In this document: one piece after another, positions 50,738-61,159 of the stretch
Numbering within the stretch: position 1 is the first letter of the stretch
How the letters are laid out: each line of letters opens with the position of its first letter
DNA from: Sphingomonas sp. LR60
GTDB lineage: Bacteria > Pseudomonadota > Alphaproteobacteria > Sphingomonadales > Sphingomonadaceae
Direction: 5' to 3'
Length of the DNA: 64,000 nt
Assembly (NCBI RefSeq): GCF_036855935.1
Contig: NZ_JASPFK010000001.1
Location: 1,337,501 to 1,401,500 of the forward strand
Program-made: the position numbers and the translations under genes
Notes under the pieces: model-generated
Seen by the model: only the letters and a program-made list of their open reading frames with translations
Told to the model about the DNA's origin: nothing
The model's database searches: none

Positions 50738-52015
50738 CTAGCGAGCGGTGGGGTCGCCGTCATCCCCTGCACGGTCGGGGAGGATCAGAAAGCATATTGC
50801 CGCGAGCAGCAGCGCGCCGCAACCAAGCGTCAACGCCCCGGTATAGCCGCCGGTGAGGTCGTGCAGGCGTCCGAAGCCGATGATCCCGACCGCGGTGCCC
50901 GACAAAGCGATCGGCATCGCGGTGCCGTAAATCTCGGCATAGGCACGCAAGCCGAACAGGCGCGCGGCGAAGAACGGCAGCAGGTCGTTCTCCGCGCCAT
51001 TCATCAGCCCGGCAAGGAAGACGAGCACCAGCAGCAGCGCCAGTCCGGAAGGCGCGAAGGCGAGCGCGACGAAGCTGGCCGCCGAGACGATCGCGAAGGC
51101 GGCGGCAACGGGTTGCGGACGGAATCGATCGATCAGCCAGCCGACCAGCAAACGCCCGGCGATCGCGCTGGAGGCGAAGCTGGTGAGCAGCAACGCCGCC
51201 TGGGAAGGGCGCAGCCCGAGTTCGAGCCCGATCGGAACGAGTTGTGTCACGAAGCCGGTCGTGGCGGCGTTGATGAGCCAGGCCGAGGCGACCATGATCC
51301 AGAAGCGGCTGTCGCGCCGCGCCGCTGCCGCGCTGGTGCCCGGCAGGCCGCTACGGTCCGCCGCGGGGGTGGCGGGCAGCGGCACGGCGCGGAGGCTGAG
51401 CAGGATCAGCGGCAGCGCGAGTACGGCCGAGCCGCCTGCCAAGGCAGCGAACCCCGCGCGCCAGCCGAAGTTGGCGATGGTGGCGCCCAGAATGGGTGCA
51501 GCGACGATCGTTGCCAGCGCCAGCCCCGAGGTGCCGAGTGCCAGCGCCATGCCGCGGCCGCGCACGAAGCGCGCCGCGATCAGTTTTCCGTAGGTGAGGC
51601 TGCTCGTCCCCGGCAGCGCCAATACGAGCAGGACGACGCCGAGCTGATAGCGCCAGATCGCCCGGCCGCCGCTCATTCCCATCGCCGCGAGCCACAGATA
51701 GGCCGCGCCCAGCAACAGCATCGACGCGACGATCACTGGTCGCACCCCGACGCGGTCGGCGGCGCGCCCGATCAACGGCGCGGCGATCGCGCCGCTCAAA
51801 GCGAGCCCGGCAGCGGTGGCGATGTTGCCCCGCGACCATCCGAAAGTTGCCTCCAGGCCCGGCGTGAAGAGGCTGGAGAGGTTCTGGTACAGCCCCGGCC
51901 CGAACCCGGCGCCGAGCATCGCGGCCGCCACCACCGGCCAGCCGCGCCGCCATTCGGTCAGCGTGCGCGGGGCGGCGGCAGGAGCGGCAACATCGGTCAG
52001 CGGGCTTCTTCCCAT
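50738..52015 (-). CDS. MFS transporter (copy 2)
   Basis: This 425-residue paralogue of copy 1 has the same 12-helix layout and shared blocks, including GRAADRVGVRPVIVASM. Divergence between the copies is considerable outside those blocks, so the duplication is not recent. ATG 52015 gives an N-terminus like the other copy; frames upstream run into recF. It lies 23 bases after the recF stop. Confidence 0.87.
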   Translation of the reverse strand: MGRSPLTDVAAPAAAPRTLTEWRRGWPVVAAAMLGAGFGPGLYQNLSSLFTPGLEATFGWSRGNIATAAGLALSGAIAAPLIGRAADRVGVRPVIVASMLLLGAAYLWLAAMGMSGGRAIWRYQLGVVLLVLALPGTSSLTYGKLIAARFVRGRGMALALGTSGLALATIVAAPILGATIANFGWRAGFAALAGGSAVLALPLILLSLRAVPLPATPAADRSGLPGTSAAAARRDSRFWIMVASAWLINAATTGFVTQLVPIGLELGLRPSQAALLLTSFASSAIAGRLLVGWLIDRFRPQPVAAAFAIVSAASFVALAFAPSGLALLLVLVFLAGLMNGAENDLLPFFAARLFGLRAYAEIYGTAMPIALSGTAVGIIGFGRLHDLTGGYTGALTLGCGALLLAAICFLILPDRAGDDGDPTAR

Positions 52016-52038
52016 GAGAGCGGACGACAATTCGTCCC

Positions 52039-53124
52039 TCAACGCGGCGCAGGCGAAAATGTTGTGGGTGTAACGACATCGTGCAGCGCCACCCAAGTGG
52101 CGGTGTCGATCCCGTCGAACAAGGCACGCTCGGTCCCGGTCATCCACACCTGTCCGAGCGGGGCGAGGCGCGCGAACAGCGCGGCGCGGCGAACGGGGTC
52201 GAGATGCGCGGCCACTTCGTCGAGCAGCAGCACCGGAGCGTGCCCGGTCAGTCGCGCGACAAGCTCCGCATGGGCGAGCACGATACCGAGCAGCAGCGCC
52301 TTTTGCTCGCCGGTCGAGGCGGTGGCGGCAGGGCGGGCCTTGTCGACGTGCGTGACGATCAGATCGGCGCGATGTGGGCCGACCAGTGTGCGCCCGGCGG
52401 CGGCATCGCGGGCGCGGCCGGTGCGCAGGGCGTCCGCCAGTGCTTGCGCATCGCCGCTCCACCCGTCGAGCGCGATCCGCGCGCGCGCGATCTCCCCGGC
52501 GGGCTGTAAGGCGAGTGCCTGATCGAGCGCGGCGACGGTGCGACGGCGCGCGGAGTCGAGCGCGGCACCGTGCTGCGCCATTTGCGCCTCCAGCGCAGCG
52601 AGCCAGTCGGAGTCGGGGAGCGGATCGGCGAGCAACCGGTTGCGATCGCGCATCGCCGCCTCGTAGCGTGCGCCGTCGCGGGCATGGCCGGGCTCGATCG
52701 CCAGCGTCAGCCGGTCGAGGAAACGCCGTCGCCCGCCCGCCGCCTCGGTGAATAGCCGGTCCATCGCCGGGGTGAGCCACAGCACCGCGACCCGCTCGGC
52801 GAGCGCGGTCGCGGGTGCGGCGGCGCCGTTGATCCGCACCACGCGGCGTTCGGGCGCCGACGCCACCGCACCGGTGGCGAGCGTCTGCCCATCCTCAAGC
52901 GTCGCCGCGACTCCGAAGCCGCCCGGCCCGTCGCTGCGCGCGACCTCCGACAAGGCGGCGCGGCGCAATCCCCGACCGGGTGCGAGTAGCGACACCGCCT
53001 CCAGCACGTTGGTCTTACCCGCGCCGTTCGGGCCGTACAGCACGACGAAGCCTGGCGCGGCATCGGGCGCGATCGACAGCGCTTCGTGGTTGCGGACATC
53101 GGTGAGGACGAGGCGGGACAGCAT
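52039..53124 (-). CDS. recF: DNA recombination and replication-restart protein RecF
   Basis: This 361-residue ABC-type ATPase loads RecA at single-strand gaps with RecO/RecR. Walker A GPNGAGKT is at residues 31-38. [14 protein letters not shown] is the lobe I start, and [20 protein letters not shown] contains the signature region. [15 protein letters not shown] is Walker B. ATG 53124 gives the standard N-terminus [13 protein letters not shown]. Close linkage to gyrB is typical of bacteria, but here two transporters intervene and dnaA/dnaN are not seen. Confidence 0.94.
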   Translation of the reverse strand: MLSRLVLTDVRNHEALSIAPDAAPGFVVLYGPNGAGKTNVLEAVSLLAPGRGLRRAALSEVARSDGPGGFGVAATLEDGQTLATGAVASAPERRVVRINGAAAPATALAERVAVLWLTPAMDRLFTEAAGGRRRFLDRLTLAIEPGHARDGARYEAAMRDRNRLLADPLPDSDWLAALEAQMAQHGAALDSARRRTVAALDQALALQPAGEIARARIALDGWSGDAQALADALRTGRARDAAAGRTLVGPHRADLIVTHVDKARPAATASTGEQKALLLGIVLAHAELVARLTGHAPVLLLDEVAAHLDPVRRAALFARLAPLGQVWMTGTERALFDGIDTATWVALHDVVTPTTFSPAPR

Positions 53125-53240
53125 GGGGGCGCGACGCTGGTACGGGCAAAGCGCGGAGAGGGCGACTGTTTCCTTGCTCCCCGATCGCCGCGGGTCGCGG
53201 CGGCCTTGCATCGCGTCGCTTCACTAGCGACAGGGCAGGG

Positions 53241-54107
53241 ATGACCGACAATTCGCATCGTTCCGGCCTGCTTCTCGGCGTGGGCGCCTATGTGTCCTGG
53301 GGCCTGCTCCCTCTCTATCTCCACCTGCTGACCGGCGTGCCGGCGTTGCAGGTGCTGGCGCATCGCGTGATCTGGTCGTTGCTGCTGCTCGCCGCGATCG
53401 TGCTGGCGATGCGGCGTGGACCGGCGATCATGGCGGCGGCGCGCGGGCGGACGTTGTTGCTGCTGTGCGCGTCCGCCGCGCTGATCGCGGTCAACTGGCT
53501 GGTCTACATCTTCGCGGTACAGAGCGGGCATGTGCTGGAGGCGAGCCTCGGCTATTTCATCAATCCGCTGCTCAACGTCGCCCTTGGGACGATCGTGCTC
53601 GGCGAGCGGATCGGCGCGGCGCAGAAGGCGGCGGTGGCAGTGGCGGCGATCGGCGTCGCGGCGCTGGCGATCGTGGGGGGCGGGGCATTGTGGATCTCGC
53701 TGACGCTCGCTTTCACCTTCGCCCTCTATGGGTTGATCCGCAAGGTGGCGGCGATCGATGCGCTGGGCGGGCTGACGGTCGAGACCGCGTTGCTGGTCGG
53801 GCCGGCGTTGGCGGTGCTGTGGCTCAGCCCCGAGCCGGTGTTCGGGCGCGGCGACATCGATCTGTTGCTGGTGCTGGCGGGGGCGGTGACCGCCGCGCCG
53901 TTGCTGATGTTCGCCGCCGCGGCGCGTCGGTTGCGGTACTCGACGTTGGGACTGCTGCAATATCTCGCGCCGACGCTGCAGTTCCTGCTGGCGGTGCTGG
54001 TGTTCCACGAGCCGTTGCGCGGGGTGCATATCGTCACCTTCGCGCTGATCTGGACCGCCTGCGCGCTCTACGCCTTCGGCAGCCGACCGCGGCGCGCTAC
54101 GCTCTAG
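53241..54107 (+). CDS. rarD: RarD-type EamA transporter
   Basis: This 288-residue protein has ten predicted helices in two EamA repeats. The RarD-specific stretches GVGAYVSWGLLPLYLHLL, LLLCASAALIAVNWLVYIFAVQSGHVLEASLGYFINPLLNV and LRYSTLGLLQYLAPTLQFLLAV are easily recognised. RarD was named for chloramphenicol sensitivity effects, but its natural substrate is uncertain. It is divergent from recF, and its 3' end overlaps the symporter gene by 11 bases. Confidence 0.9.
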   Translation: MTDNSHRSGLLLGVGAYVSWGLLPLYLHLLTGVPALQVLAHRVIWSLLLLAAIVLAMRRGPAIMAAARGRTLLLLCASAALIAVNWLVYIFAVQSGHVLEASLGYFINPLLNVALGTIVLGERIGAAQKAAVAVAAIGVAALAIVGGGALWISLTLAFTFALYGLIRKVAAIDALGGLTVETALLVGPALAVLWLSPEPVFGRGDIDLLLVLAGAVTAAPLLMFAAAARRLRYSTLGLLQYLAPTLQFLLAVLVFHEPLRGVHIVTFALIWTACALYAFGSRPRRATL

Positions 54108-55326
54108 GTTCGCGCCGGCCCAGCCATGCGGTGGTCGCAAGGTCCATGGTGACGTTGCCGACGGTGCGGATGATGTCGGGGATGGTCTCGACCGCGACCA
54201 GCAAGCCAAGCGGGGCGATCGGCGCGCCGATCGTGCCCGCGATCGGGGCGATGGCGCTGACATAGCTGACCGTGCCGGGCAGGCTGACCGAGCCGAGCGA
54301 GGTGAGCGTCGCCACCACCACGCCGATCGCCAGCGTCGCGGGCGACAGGGAGACGCCGAACCATGTCGCGACATAGATCGCGACCGCGAGATTCATCGCC
54401 GGGCCGGTCGCACGGAAGATGGCGACCGCTAGCGGGAGCGTCACGCCCGCGGTCTGGACCGGCACACCGAGCTTGCGCGCCCCCTCCAGCATCGCCGGCA
54501 CCGAGGCGAGTGAAGACTGCGTGCTGATCGCCACCGCCTGCGACGGCAGCGCGGTGCGGGCGAAATCCGCAGGGTTGAGCCGTGCGCCGGTCCAGGCGAC
54601 CGGATAGGCGAGCAACGTCACGATCACCCCGACGCTGGCGACGACGAGGATGTAATGCGCGAGCGCTCCGAACGCGCCCGAGCCGGCACGTGCACCGACC
54701 ACCAGCGCCAGCGCGAACACGCCGAGCGGCGCGATCCACAGCACCCAGTCGATCACCACCAGCATCGTATCGCGCAATGCGGTGAAGAAGCGCACCAGCA
54801 AGGTCCGCCCCTCGGCGTCGATCCGCGCGATCGCGAATGCGAAGACGAGCGTGAAGATGATGAGCGACAGGAAGGCATCGCTGGCGGCGGCGTGGACGAT
54901 ATTGGTCGGTACGATCCCGGCGAAGAACTCGCCGAGCGGCGGGACGGTCGGCACCTTGCCCGCGCCGACCAGCGCGGCGCGCAACGCCTGTGCCGAGGCG
55001 GCGGGGAGCGGGGCGACCGCGAGGATCAGCGGCGTGGCGATGGCGGCAATCACCGCCGACAGGAACAGGAAGGTGACGTAAAGCGCGATGGCGCGACCGG
55101 CGAGCCGCCCGGCGCGCGCTGCCTCCGCCGTCGAGGCGACGCCGGTGACGAGCAGCGACACCACCAGCGGCACGATCGTCATCTGCAACCCGTGCAGCCA
55201 TGCCGCGCCGATCGGCTCCGCGATCGCGATCGTGCCCGGGACCGCAGCGCGCGCGAAGCTGGCGAGGGCGACGCCGCCCGCCAGCCCGATCAACAGCGAC
55301 AGGAGAATGCGCGTAGCTTGCGACAT
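54097..55326 (-). CDS. Dicarboxylate/amino-acid:cation symporter (DAACS family)
   Basis: This 409-residue secondary transporter resembles GltP/DctA. It has about eight membrane helices and two re-entrant loops with the Ser-rich signature [22 protein letters not shown]. The polar helix [18 protein letters not shown] corresponds to the NMDGT region, here modified. The change in that ligand region means the substrate may not be glutamate or a C4-dicarboxylate. It is transcribed away from glmM. Confidence 0.88.
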   Translation of the reverse strand: MSQATRILLSLLIGLAGGVALASFARAAVPGTIAIAEPIGAAWLHGLQMTIVPLVVSLLVTGVASTAEAARAGRLAGRAIALYVTFLFLSAVIAAIATPLILAVAPLPAASAQALRAALVGAGKVPTVPPLGEFFAGIVPTNIVHAAASDAFLSLIIFTLVFAFAIARIDAEGRTLLVRFFTALRDTMLVVIDWVLWIAPLGVFALALVVGARAGSGAFGALAHYILVVASVGVIVTLLAYPVAWTGARLNPADFARTALPSQAVAISTQSSLASVPAMLEGARKLGVPVQTAGVTLPLAVAIFRATGPAMNLAVAIYVATWFGVSLSPATLAIGVVVATLTSLGSVSLPGTVSYVSAIAPIAGTIGAPIAPLGLLVAVETIPDIIRTVGNVTMDLATTAWLGRREPRA

Positions 55327-55394
55327 GCGGTATCTTCGCCTTTTGCTCGTCCGCGATTATGGGACCTGTCTGGGCCAAGCGAACGGAAGACACG

Positions 55395-56732
55395 ATGGCA
55401 AGAAAATATTTCGGCACCGACGGCATTCGCGGCCTGACCAACGCCGGCGCGATGACCGCGGAGATGGCGATGAAGGTCGGGATGGCGGCCGGTCGACACT
55501 TCCTGCGCGGGCAGCACCGCCACCGGGTGGTGATCGGCAAGGACACGCGCCTGTCGGGCTATATGCTGGAGAGCGCGTTGCAGGCCGGGTTCACGAGCGT
55601 CGGGATGGATGTGACGCTGGTGGGTCCGATGCCGACCCCGGCGGTGGCGATGCTGACCAAGTCGATGCGCGCCGACATGGGCGTGATGATCTCCGCCAGC
55701 CACAATCCGTTTTTCGACAACGGAATCAAGCTCTTCGGGCCGGATGGTTACAAACTGTCCGACGAGGACGAGCTGGCGATCGAGGCGGCGATTGACGGCG
55801 AGGTTGCGCTCGCCCCGGCGGGCGAGATCGGGCGCGCCAAGCGGATCGACGACGCGCGCGGTCGCTATATCCATTTTGCCAAATCGACGTTCCCCAATGA
55901 CTTGCGGCTCGACGGGATGAAGGTGGTGGTCGATTGCGCGAACGGCGCCGCCTATCAGGTCGCACCGGAGGCGCTGTGGGAATTGGGCGCCGACGTCGTT
56001 CAGATCGGGGTCAATCCCAATGGCCTGAACATCAACGACAAGATCGGCTCAACCCACCCCGAAGCCTTGTCGGAGGCGGTGATCGCGCATGGCGCGGCGA
56101 TCGGGATCGCGCTGGACGGCGATGCCGACCGGCTGATCGTGGTCGATGAAAAGGGCCGGGTGATCGACGGCGACCAGTTGATGGCGACGATCGCCGCGGG
56201 CTGGGCGCGGGCCGGGCGGCTGGCGGGCGGCGGGCTGGTCGCGACGGTGATGTCGAACCTCGGGCTGGAGCGACATCTGAAGGCGCAGGGCCTTGGGCTG
56301 ATCCGCACCGCGGTCGGCGATCGGCACGTGCTGGAGGCGATGCGGCGGCGCGGCTACAATGTCGGCGGCGAGCAATCGGGGCATATCATCCTCAGCGATT
56401 ATGCGACGACCGGCGACGGGTTGGTTGCGGCGTTGCAGGTGCTGGCGGAGATCTGCCGCGCGGGCGCACCGGCCAGCGAGGTGCTGCACCGTTTCGAGCC
56501 ACTGCCGCAATTGCTGAAGAACGTGCGCTTCTCGGGCGGCAAGCCGCTGGAGACCGACGCGGTGAAGGCGGTGATCGCCGATGCCGAGGCGGAGCTGGCA
56601 GGGCGGGGGCGGCTGGTGATCCGTCCGTCGGGGACCGAGCCGGTGATCCGCGTGATGGCCGAGGGCGATGATCCGGCGCAGGTGGAGCGGGTGGTGGACC
56701 GCATCTGCGATGCGGTGCGCGCCGCGGTTTGA
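55395..56732 (+). CDS. glmM: Phosphoglucosamine mutase
   Basis: This 445-residue enzyme converts GlcN-6-P to GlcN-1-P for peptidoglycan and LPS. The phospho-Ser is Ser102 in [15 protein letters not shown], the metal loop is DGDADRL, and the sugar-binding loop is GGEQSGHI. The C-terminal phosphate site is [15 protein letters not shown] 55395 gives [13 protein letters not shown], the family start. It is monocistronic, with a repeat after it. ftsH and glmM are adjacent in many bacteria but are 38 kb apart here. Confidence 0.97.
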   Translation: MARKYFGTDGIRGLTNAGAMTAEMAMKVGMAAGRHFLRGQHRHRVVIGKDTRLSGYMLESALQAGFTSVGMDVTLVGPMPTPAVAMLTKSMRADMGVMISASHNPFFDNGIKLFGPDGYKLSDEDELAIEAAIDGEVALAPAGEIGRAKRIDDARGRYIHFAKSTFPNDLRLDGMKVVVDCANGAAYQVAPEALWELGADVVQIGVNPNGLNINDKIGSTHPEALSEAVIAHGAAIGIALDGDADRLIVVDEKGRVIDGDQLMATIAAGWARAGRLAGGGLVATVMSNLGLERHLKAQGLGLIRTAVGDRHVLEAMRRRGYNVGGEQSGHIILSDYATTGDGLVAALQVLAEICRAGAPASEVLHRFEPLPQLLKNVRFSGGKPLETDAVKAVIADAEAELAGRGRLVIRPSGTEPVIRVMAEGDDPAQVERVVDRICDAVRAAV

Positions 56733-56779
56733 GGGTTGGGCGGTGGGCTCAATCGCCCGCCATTTTCACCCTCTCTCCC

Positions 56780-56885
56780 GTCACCCCGGCGAAGGCCAGG
56801 GTCCAGTTGCAGGAGGCTTTTGACGACGCGCAGCGCACCACCACTGCGACCTTCCCAACTGGGCCCCGGCCTTCGCCGGGGTGAC
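56780..56885. repeat. Inverted repeat, GTCACCCCGGCGAAGG family
   Basis: Second copy of the 4973-5077 element. Its arms include GTCACCCCGGCGAAGGCCAG and CTTCGCCGGGGTGAC. It lies between convergent glmM and gpmA. Confidence 0.88.
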
Positions 56886-56926
56886 GGGGAGGGTGGTACA
56901 GCCCCCGAATCAGGGAGCCCGTGTGA

Positions 56927-57613
56927 TTACCGCTCGTTCAGATAGTAACGGTCGGTCGCATTGAGTGCGTTGTCCAATTCGTAGACGATCGGCTGGCCGG
57001 TCGGAATTTCCAGCCCGGTGATCTCGTCGTCCGAAATCCCCGACAGATGCTTGACCAGCGCGCGGAGCGAATTGCCGTGCGCGGAGATCAGCACGCGTTG
57101 TCCGTCCTTGAGCGCGGGAGCGATGCGGCCTTCCCAATAAGGCAGAACCCGCGCAATCGTGTCCTTGAGGCTCTCGGTTGCGGGAACGTCGATCCCGGCG
57201 TAGCGGCGGTCCGCGGAGAGGTCGAACTGGCTGCCCGGCTCGATCGGCGGCGGCGGGACGTCGAAGCTGCGGCGCCAGACGTGGACCTGCTCGTCGCCGT
57301 GCTTCGCCGCCGTCTCGGCCTTGTCGAGCCCGGTCAGCCCGCCATAGTGCCGCTCGTTGAGCCGCCAGTCCTTCTCGACCGGCAGCCAGAGCCGCCCCAT
57401 CGCCTCCAGTGCGAGGTTGAGCGTCTTGATCGCGCGGGTCTGGAGCGAGGTGAAGGTCTGGTCGAAGTCCAGCCCCTTGGCCGCCATCAATTCGCCCGCG
57501 GCGCGCGCCTCGGCGGCGCCCTTCTCGGTGACGTCGACGTCCCACCAGCCGGTGAAGCGGTTTTCGAGGTTCCAGGCGGACTGGCCGTGGCGGATGAGGA
57601 CGAGCGTCGGCAA
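56927..57613 (-). CDS. gpmA: 2,3-bisphosphoglycerate-dependent phosphoglycerate mutase
   Basis: This 228-residue glycolytic enzyme interconverts 3- and 2-phosphoglycerate. The phosphohistidine His9 is in [45 protein letters not shown] and the second catalytic His in [16 protein letters not shown] are also present. It is slightly shorter than E. coli GpmA, mainly in the middle loop. It lies 13 bases after the acetyltransferase gene in the same direction. Confidence 0.96.
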   Translation of the reverse strand: MPTLVLIRHGQSAWNLENRFTGWWDVDVTEKGAAEARAAGELMAAKGLDFDQTFTSLQTRAIKTLNLALEAMGRLWLPVEKDWRLNERHYGGLTGLDKAETAAKHGDEQVHVWRRSFDVPPPPIEPGSQFDLSADRRYAGIDVPATESLKDTIARVLPYWEGRIAPALKDGQRVLISAHGNSLRALVKHLSGISDDEITGLEIPTGQPIVYELDNALNATDRYYLNER

Positions 57614-57626
57614 TCGGGTTCTCCCG

Positions 57627-58085
57627 TTAGAGGATCAGGGTCAGAAACTGGTTATGCGGGCTGGGGGCATAATCGGCGAAGGCATCGCAAGGGACGAAGC
57701 CGGCGCGGCGGTATAGCGCGAGCGCCGGTGCATAGGCCGCGGTGGTGCCGGTTTCGAGGTACAAGCGACGATAGCCGCGCCCATGAGCCGTCGCGACGAT
57801 CGCCTCCAGCATCGCATGACCGACTCCGCGCCCGCGCCAGGCGTCGGCGGCGCGCATCGACTTCACTTCGCCGCTGTGCGCGTCGAGTTCGCGCAGTGCG
57901 CCCATGCCGATCGGCGTGTCACCGTCCCAGGCCGTCCAGAACGTGACGTCCGGGGTCGACAATCCCGCGGTGTCGAGCGCGAAGGAGAAGCCGGGCGGAG
58001 TGTTGTCGCGCTGATCGGCGACATGCGCGGCGAGCAACGGCGCGATCAGCGGATTGGCGGGAACGTCCTTCCTGATCTGCATCAT
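57627..58085 (-). CDS. GNAT family N-acetyltransferase
   Basis: This 152-residue GCN5-type acetyltransferase has the acetyl-CoA loop [19 protein letters not shown] (R-G-x-G-x-G/A form) and the closing [35 protein letters not shown]. The substrate is unknown. ATG 58085 is used, though a second Met at 58082 is next to it. It is divergent from the dienelactone hydrolase. Confidence 0.9.
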   Translation of the reverse strand: MMQIRKDVPANPLIAPLLAAHVADQRDNTPPGFSFALDTAGLSTPDVTFWTAWDGDTPIGMGALRELDAHSGEVKSMRAADAWRGRGVGHAMLEAIVATAHGRGYRRLYLETGTTAAYAPALALYRRAGFVPCDAFADYAPSPHNQFLTLIL

Positions 58086-58159
58086 GAGCCCCGCTGCTTG
58101 TCCGGCGAATGGCTCCGATCTAGCGAAAGGTACGACCGACACAACAGGAGAGCGCGCCC

Positions 58160-58876
58160 ATGACGATCAGCCGTCGCACTATCGTCCATGACGGGCCGGG
58201 CGGTCCGTTCGAAGGCGTGTTCGCGTGGGACGATGCCGGGGCCGGGCCGCGGCCGGGCGTGCTGGTGATCCCGAACGTGCTCGGGCAGAAAGAAGCCGAC
58301 ACGCTCAAGGCCGAGGCGCTGGCGGCGCTCGGCTATACCGCCTTCGCCTGCGACCTGTTCGGCCAGGGCAAGCGCACGCAGCGCGGCGCGGGGGCGAGCC
58401 GCTATATGGACGAACTCAACGCCGATCGCGGGTTGCTGCGCGAGCGGTTGGGTGCGGCGCTGGGCGCGCTGACCACCCAGCCCGAGGTCGATGAAGCGAG
58501 CGTCGCGGCGATCGGCTTCTGCTTCGGGGGCAAATGCGTGCTCGACATGGCGCGGGCCGGGTTGCCGATCCGCGGCGGGGTCAGCTTCCACGGCGTCTAT
58601 GACCGGCCCGACTGGCCGAGCGTCGATCCGATCACCGTTCCATTGTTGATCTGCCACGGGTGGGACGATCCGCTCGGGCCGCCGTCGGCGGTGGTCGAAC
58701 TTGGCGAGGAGCTCACCGCCGCGCGCGCCGACTGGCAGATCCATGCCTATGGGCGCGCGGGCCATGCCTTCACCGATAGCGCAATGCCCGCCGGGCAGGC
58801 CGGGTTCGGTTACGACGCACGGGCCGATCGCCGCAGTTGGCGCGCCATGAGTCAATTTTTACAAGATTGCCTTTGA
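58160..58876 (+). CDS. Dienelactone hydrolase family protein
   Basis: This 238-residue alpha/beta-hydrolase has the cysteine nucleophile typical of dienelactone hydrolases. Cys121 lies in GFCFGGKC, the Asp in HGWDDPLG (169/170) and His202 in AGHAFTD. Dienelactone hydrolase itself opens 4-carboxymethylenebut-2-en-4-olide in chloroaromatic degradation. No ring-cleavage genes are nearby, so another ester or lactone may be the substrate. Confidence 0.92.
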   Translation: MTISRRTIVHDGPGGPFEGVFAWDDAGAGPRPGVLVIPNVLGQKEADTLKAEALAALGYTAFACDLFGQGKRTQRGAGASRYMDELNADRGLLRERLGAALGALTTQPEVDEASVAAIGFCFGGKCVLDMARAGLPIRGGVSFHGVYDRPDWPSVDPITVPLLICHGWDDPLGPPSAVVELGEELTAARADWQIHAYGRAGHAFTDSAMPAGQAGFGYDARADRRSWRAMSQFLQDCL

Positions 58877-58993
58877 AAACAAATACATGATTGCCGCCCT
58901 TTCAGCGGCATTGTAGCGACCCTCCCCAGACAGCGCGCGTCGATCGATCGGCGCGCCGTTCCAGAAAACATAAAGCTCGGAGTCGCCGGGGGT

Positions 58994-59521
58994 ATGGGGA
59001 TCACCGTTTATGCACCGGCGCCTACGCCGAGTGACGAGGCCGCCCGCGAACGCGCGGTGCTGTCGTCCGGGGCGCTGGACGCGCGCAATGACAGCATATT
59101 GATCGAGCTGGTCGAACAGGCGCGGCAGCGGTTCGGCACCGGGATGGCGGCGGTGTCGATCCTCTCGCGCGACTGGCAGTATCTGATCGCCGCCGCCGGG
59201 GTCTCGTCGCGAACCTACAGCCGCCGCATGTCGCTCTGCGGTCATGCGATCATTACCCCGCAGGCGGTATTCTGCGTCGAGGATGCGCGTGCGGACGCAC
59301 GCTTTGCCGACAATCCGGTGCTGATCGACGGCGGGCAGGTGCGTTTCTATGCCGGCGCACCGCTGGTCGATGCCGACCATCTGCCGATCGGGACGTTCTG
59401 CGTGTTCGACCGAACGCCGCGCGCCGATTTCGGCGCCTATGACCAGATGCACCTCAAGCAGCTTGCCGACGCGACGATCGCGCGGCTGGCGATGCGTCGC
59501 GCCGACCGGCCGGCGACCTGA
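58994..59521 (+). CDS. Single GAF-domain protein
   Basis: This 175-residue protein is almost entirely one GAF domain: FGTGMAAVSILSRDWQYLIAAAG, the MSLCGHAIITPQAVFCVEDARADARFADNP block common in sensor-kinase GAFs, and VRFYAGAPLVDADHLPIGTFCVFD. No kinase, cyclase or HTH partner domain is present. It may sense a small molecule or redox state for another protein. The 117 bases before it hold a GCCGC/GCGGC hairpin. Confidence 0.82.
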   Translation: MGITVYAPAPTPSDEAARERAVLSSGALDARNDSILIELVEQARQRFGTGMAAVSILSRDWQYLIAAAGVSSRTYSRRMSLCGHAIITPQAVFCVEDARADARFADNPVLIDGGQVRFYAGAPLVDADHLPIGTFCVFDRTPRADFGAYDQMHLKQLADATIARLAMRRADRPAT

Positions 59522-59525
59522 CCGT

Positions 59526-59807
59526 TCAGCCCGCCGCGGCGGCGCGGTGGTGGCGGATCACCTCGTCGATGATGAAGCGCAGGAACTTCTCCGAGAATTC
59601 GGGGTCCAGCTCGGCGTCCTCGCTCAACTGACGCAGCCGCGTGATCTGCGCCTCTTCGCGGCCGGGGTCGGCGGCGGGCAGCCCGGTATGCGCCTTGTGC
59701 GCGCCGACCGCCTGCGTGATCTTGAAGCGCTCCGCGAGCAGGCACACCAAAGCGGCGTCGATGTTGTCGATGCTCTTGCGATAGCCCTTCAGAACGTCGT
59801 CGGTCAT
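59526..59807 (-). CDS. Chorismate mutase, AroQ type
   Basis: This 93-residue monofunctional AroQ-fold mutase makes prephenate from chorismate for Phe/Tyr. It is the three-helix domain: YRKSIDNIDAALVCLLAERFKITQAVGAHKAHTG, RLRQLSEDAELDPEFSEKFLRFIIDEVIRHH. The catalytic Arg and Lys (RKSIDNID; HKAHTG) are in place. No signal peptide or fused dehydratase is seen. Its end meets the convergent GAF gene 4 bases away. Confidence 0.9.
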   Translation of the reverse strand: MTDDVLKGYRKSIDNIDAALVCLLAERFKITQAVGAHKAHTGLPAADPGREEAQITRLRQLSEDAELDPEFSEKFLRFIIDEVIRHHRAAAAG

Positions 59808-59888
59808 CACGGCTTCCCCGTCAAAGCGATAATGGTCATGCAGCCCGCGCTTGCGTTGCGCGCGTGCCTCCCCTAAGGGCAGGAACAG

Positions 59889-60899
59889 ATGAGCGCTACC
59901 TTGCACCGACTTCCCGGGCACACGCCCTCGCTCGATCCCATGATCGGGCTGGTTGCCGCCGACATGGATCACGTCAATGCCGTGATCGTAGAGCGGATGC
60001 GATCGGAAATTCCGTTGATCCCGGAATTGGCCGGTCATCTGATCGCGGGCGGCGGCAAACGGATGCGCCCGATGCTGACGCTCGCGGGGGCGCAGCTGGT
60101 CGGTTATGGCGGCGATCGCCATCACCTGCTCGCCGCGGCGGTGGAGTTCATCCATACGGCGACGCTGCTCCACGACGATGTCGTCGACGGATCGGACCTG
60201 CGCCGCGGCAAGCGTACCGCGAACATCATCTGGGGCAATCCGGCGAGCGTGCTGGTCGGCGACTTCCTGTTCTCGCGCTCCTTCGAGCTGATGGTGGCGG
60301 GCGGCAACATGCGCGCGCTGGAGATCCTGTCGAACGCCTCGGCGGTGATCGCGGAGGGCGAGGTCAATCAGTTGACCGCGGCGCGGCGCGTCGACCTGCC
60401 CGAGGAACGCTATCTCGACATCATCCACGCCAAGACGGCGGCGCTGTTCGCCGCGGCGTGCCGGATCGCGGCGGTGGTCGCCGAGCGCCCGGCGGCGGAG
60501 GAGCAGGCGCTCGACTCGTACGGCCGTAACCTCGGGATCGCGTTCCAGCTGGTCGACGATGCGATCGATTACACCAGCGACGCGGGCACGATGGGCAAGG
60601 ATGCCGGCGACGATTTCCGCGAAGGCAAGATGACGCTGCCAGTGATCCTCGCTTATGCGCGGGGCGGCGACGAGGAGCGGGCGTTCTGGCGCGACGCGGT
60701 CGAGGGACGCCGGTCTAGCGATACCGATTTCGCGCAGGCGATCGATCTGGTCCGCCGCACGCGCGCGGTCGACGATACGCTGGCGCGAGCGCGGCATTAT
60801 GGGCAGCGCGCGATCGAGTCGCTGGCGATCTTCGCCGACAGTCCGATCAAGGACGCGATGGTCGAGGCGGTCGAGTTCGCGGTGGCACGGGCGTATTGA
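59889..60899 (+). CDS. ispB: Long-chain polyprenyl diphosphate synthase (octaprenyl type)
   Basis: This 336-residue trans-prenyltransferase makes the ubiquinone side chain. The first Asp-rich motif is in LLHDDVVDGSDLRRGKRT and the second in FQLVDDAIDYTSD, with GGGKRMRPMLTLAGA near the N-terminus. Small residues precede the first motif (AATLL), fitting a long-chain product; sphingomonads usually make Q10, so decaprenyl is possible. With coq7 and the COQ8-like kinase it shows an active ubiquinone pathway. Confidence 0.92.
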   Translation: MSATLHRLPGHTPSLDPMIGLVAADMDHVNAVIVERMRSEIPLIPELAGHLIAGGGKRMRPMLTLAGAQLVGYGGDRHHLLAAAVEFIHTATLLHDDVVDGSDLRRGKRTANIIWGNPASVLVGDFLFSRSFELMVAGGNMRALEILSNASAVIAEGEVNQLTAARRVDLPEERYLDIIHAKTAALFAAACRIAAVVAERPAAEEQALDSYGRNLGIAFQLVDDAIDYTSDAGTMGKDAGDDFREGKMTLPVILAYARGGDEERAFWRDAVEGRRSSDTDFAQAIDLVRRTRAVDDTLARARHYGQRAIESLAIFADSPIKDAMVEAVEFAVARAY

Positions 60900-60919
60900 T
60901 GCTGCTGGTGGGCGTGTGG

Positions 60920-61103
60920 GCACGCCCTTCGACAGGCTCAGGGCGAACGGATAGGGTTCACCGATAGCGGTCGATCCGCCGTCATTGCTTGGACGTACGC
61001 TCAATGAAGTTTACCGGGTCGGGCACGCCCTTCGACAAGCTCAGGGCGAACGGGAGAGAGCCGGATTGTAACCCCCGTTCGTGCTGAGCTTGTCGAAGCA
61101 CGT
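60920..61103. repeat. Cluster of CTTCGACA(G/A)GCTCAGGGCGAACGG repeats
   Basis: Two direct copies of GCACGCCCTTCGACAxGCTC..GGCGAACGG lie at 60920-60950 and 61023-61053. An inverted, slightly different copy lies at about 61076-61103. They fill the gap between convergent ispB and lepA, and the second and third can pair as a hairpin. Confidence 0.85.
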
Positions 61104-61159
61104 GTCGCGGACGGTCTTGGCCGTCGTCCCGAGTCACACCCGGAGCGACGGCCAGCGAC

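Noticed and set aside
60920..61103. Possible CRISPR-like array
   Set aside because: There are only two direct copies and one inverted copy with unequal gaps and no cas genes. They match a dispersed intergenic repeat.
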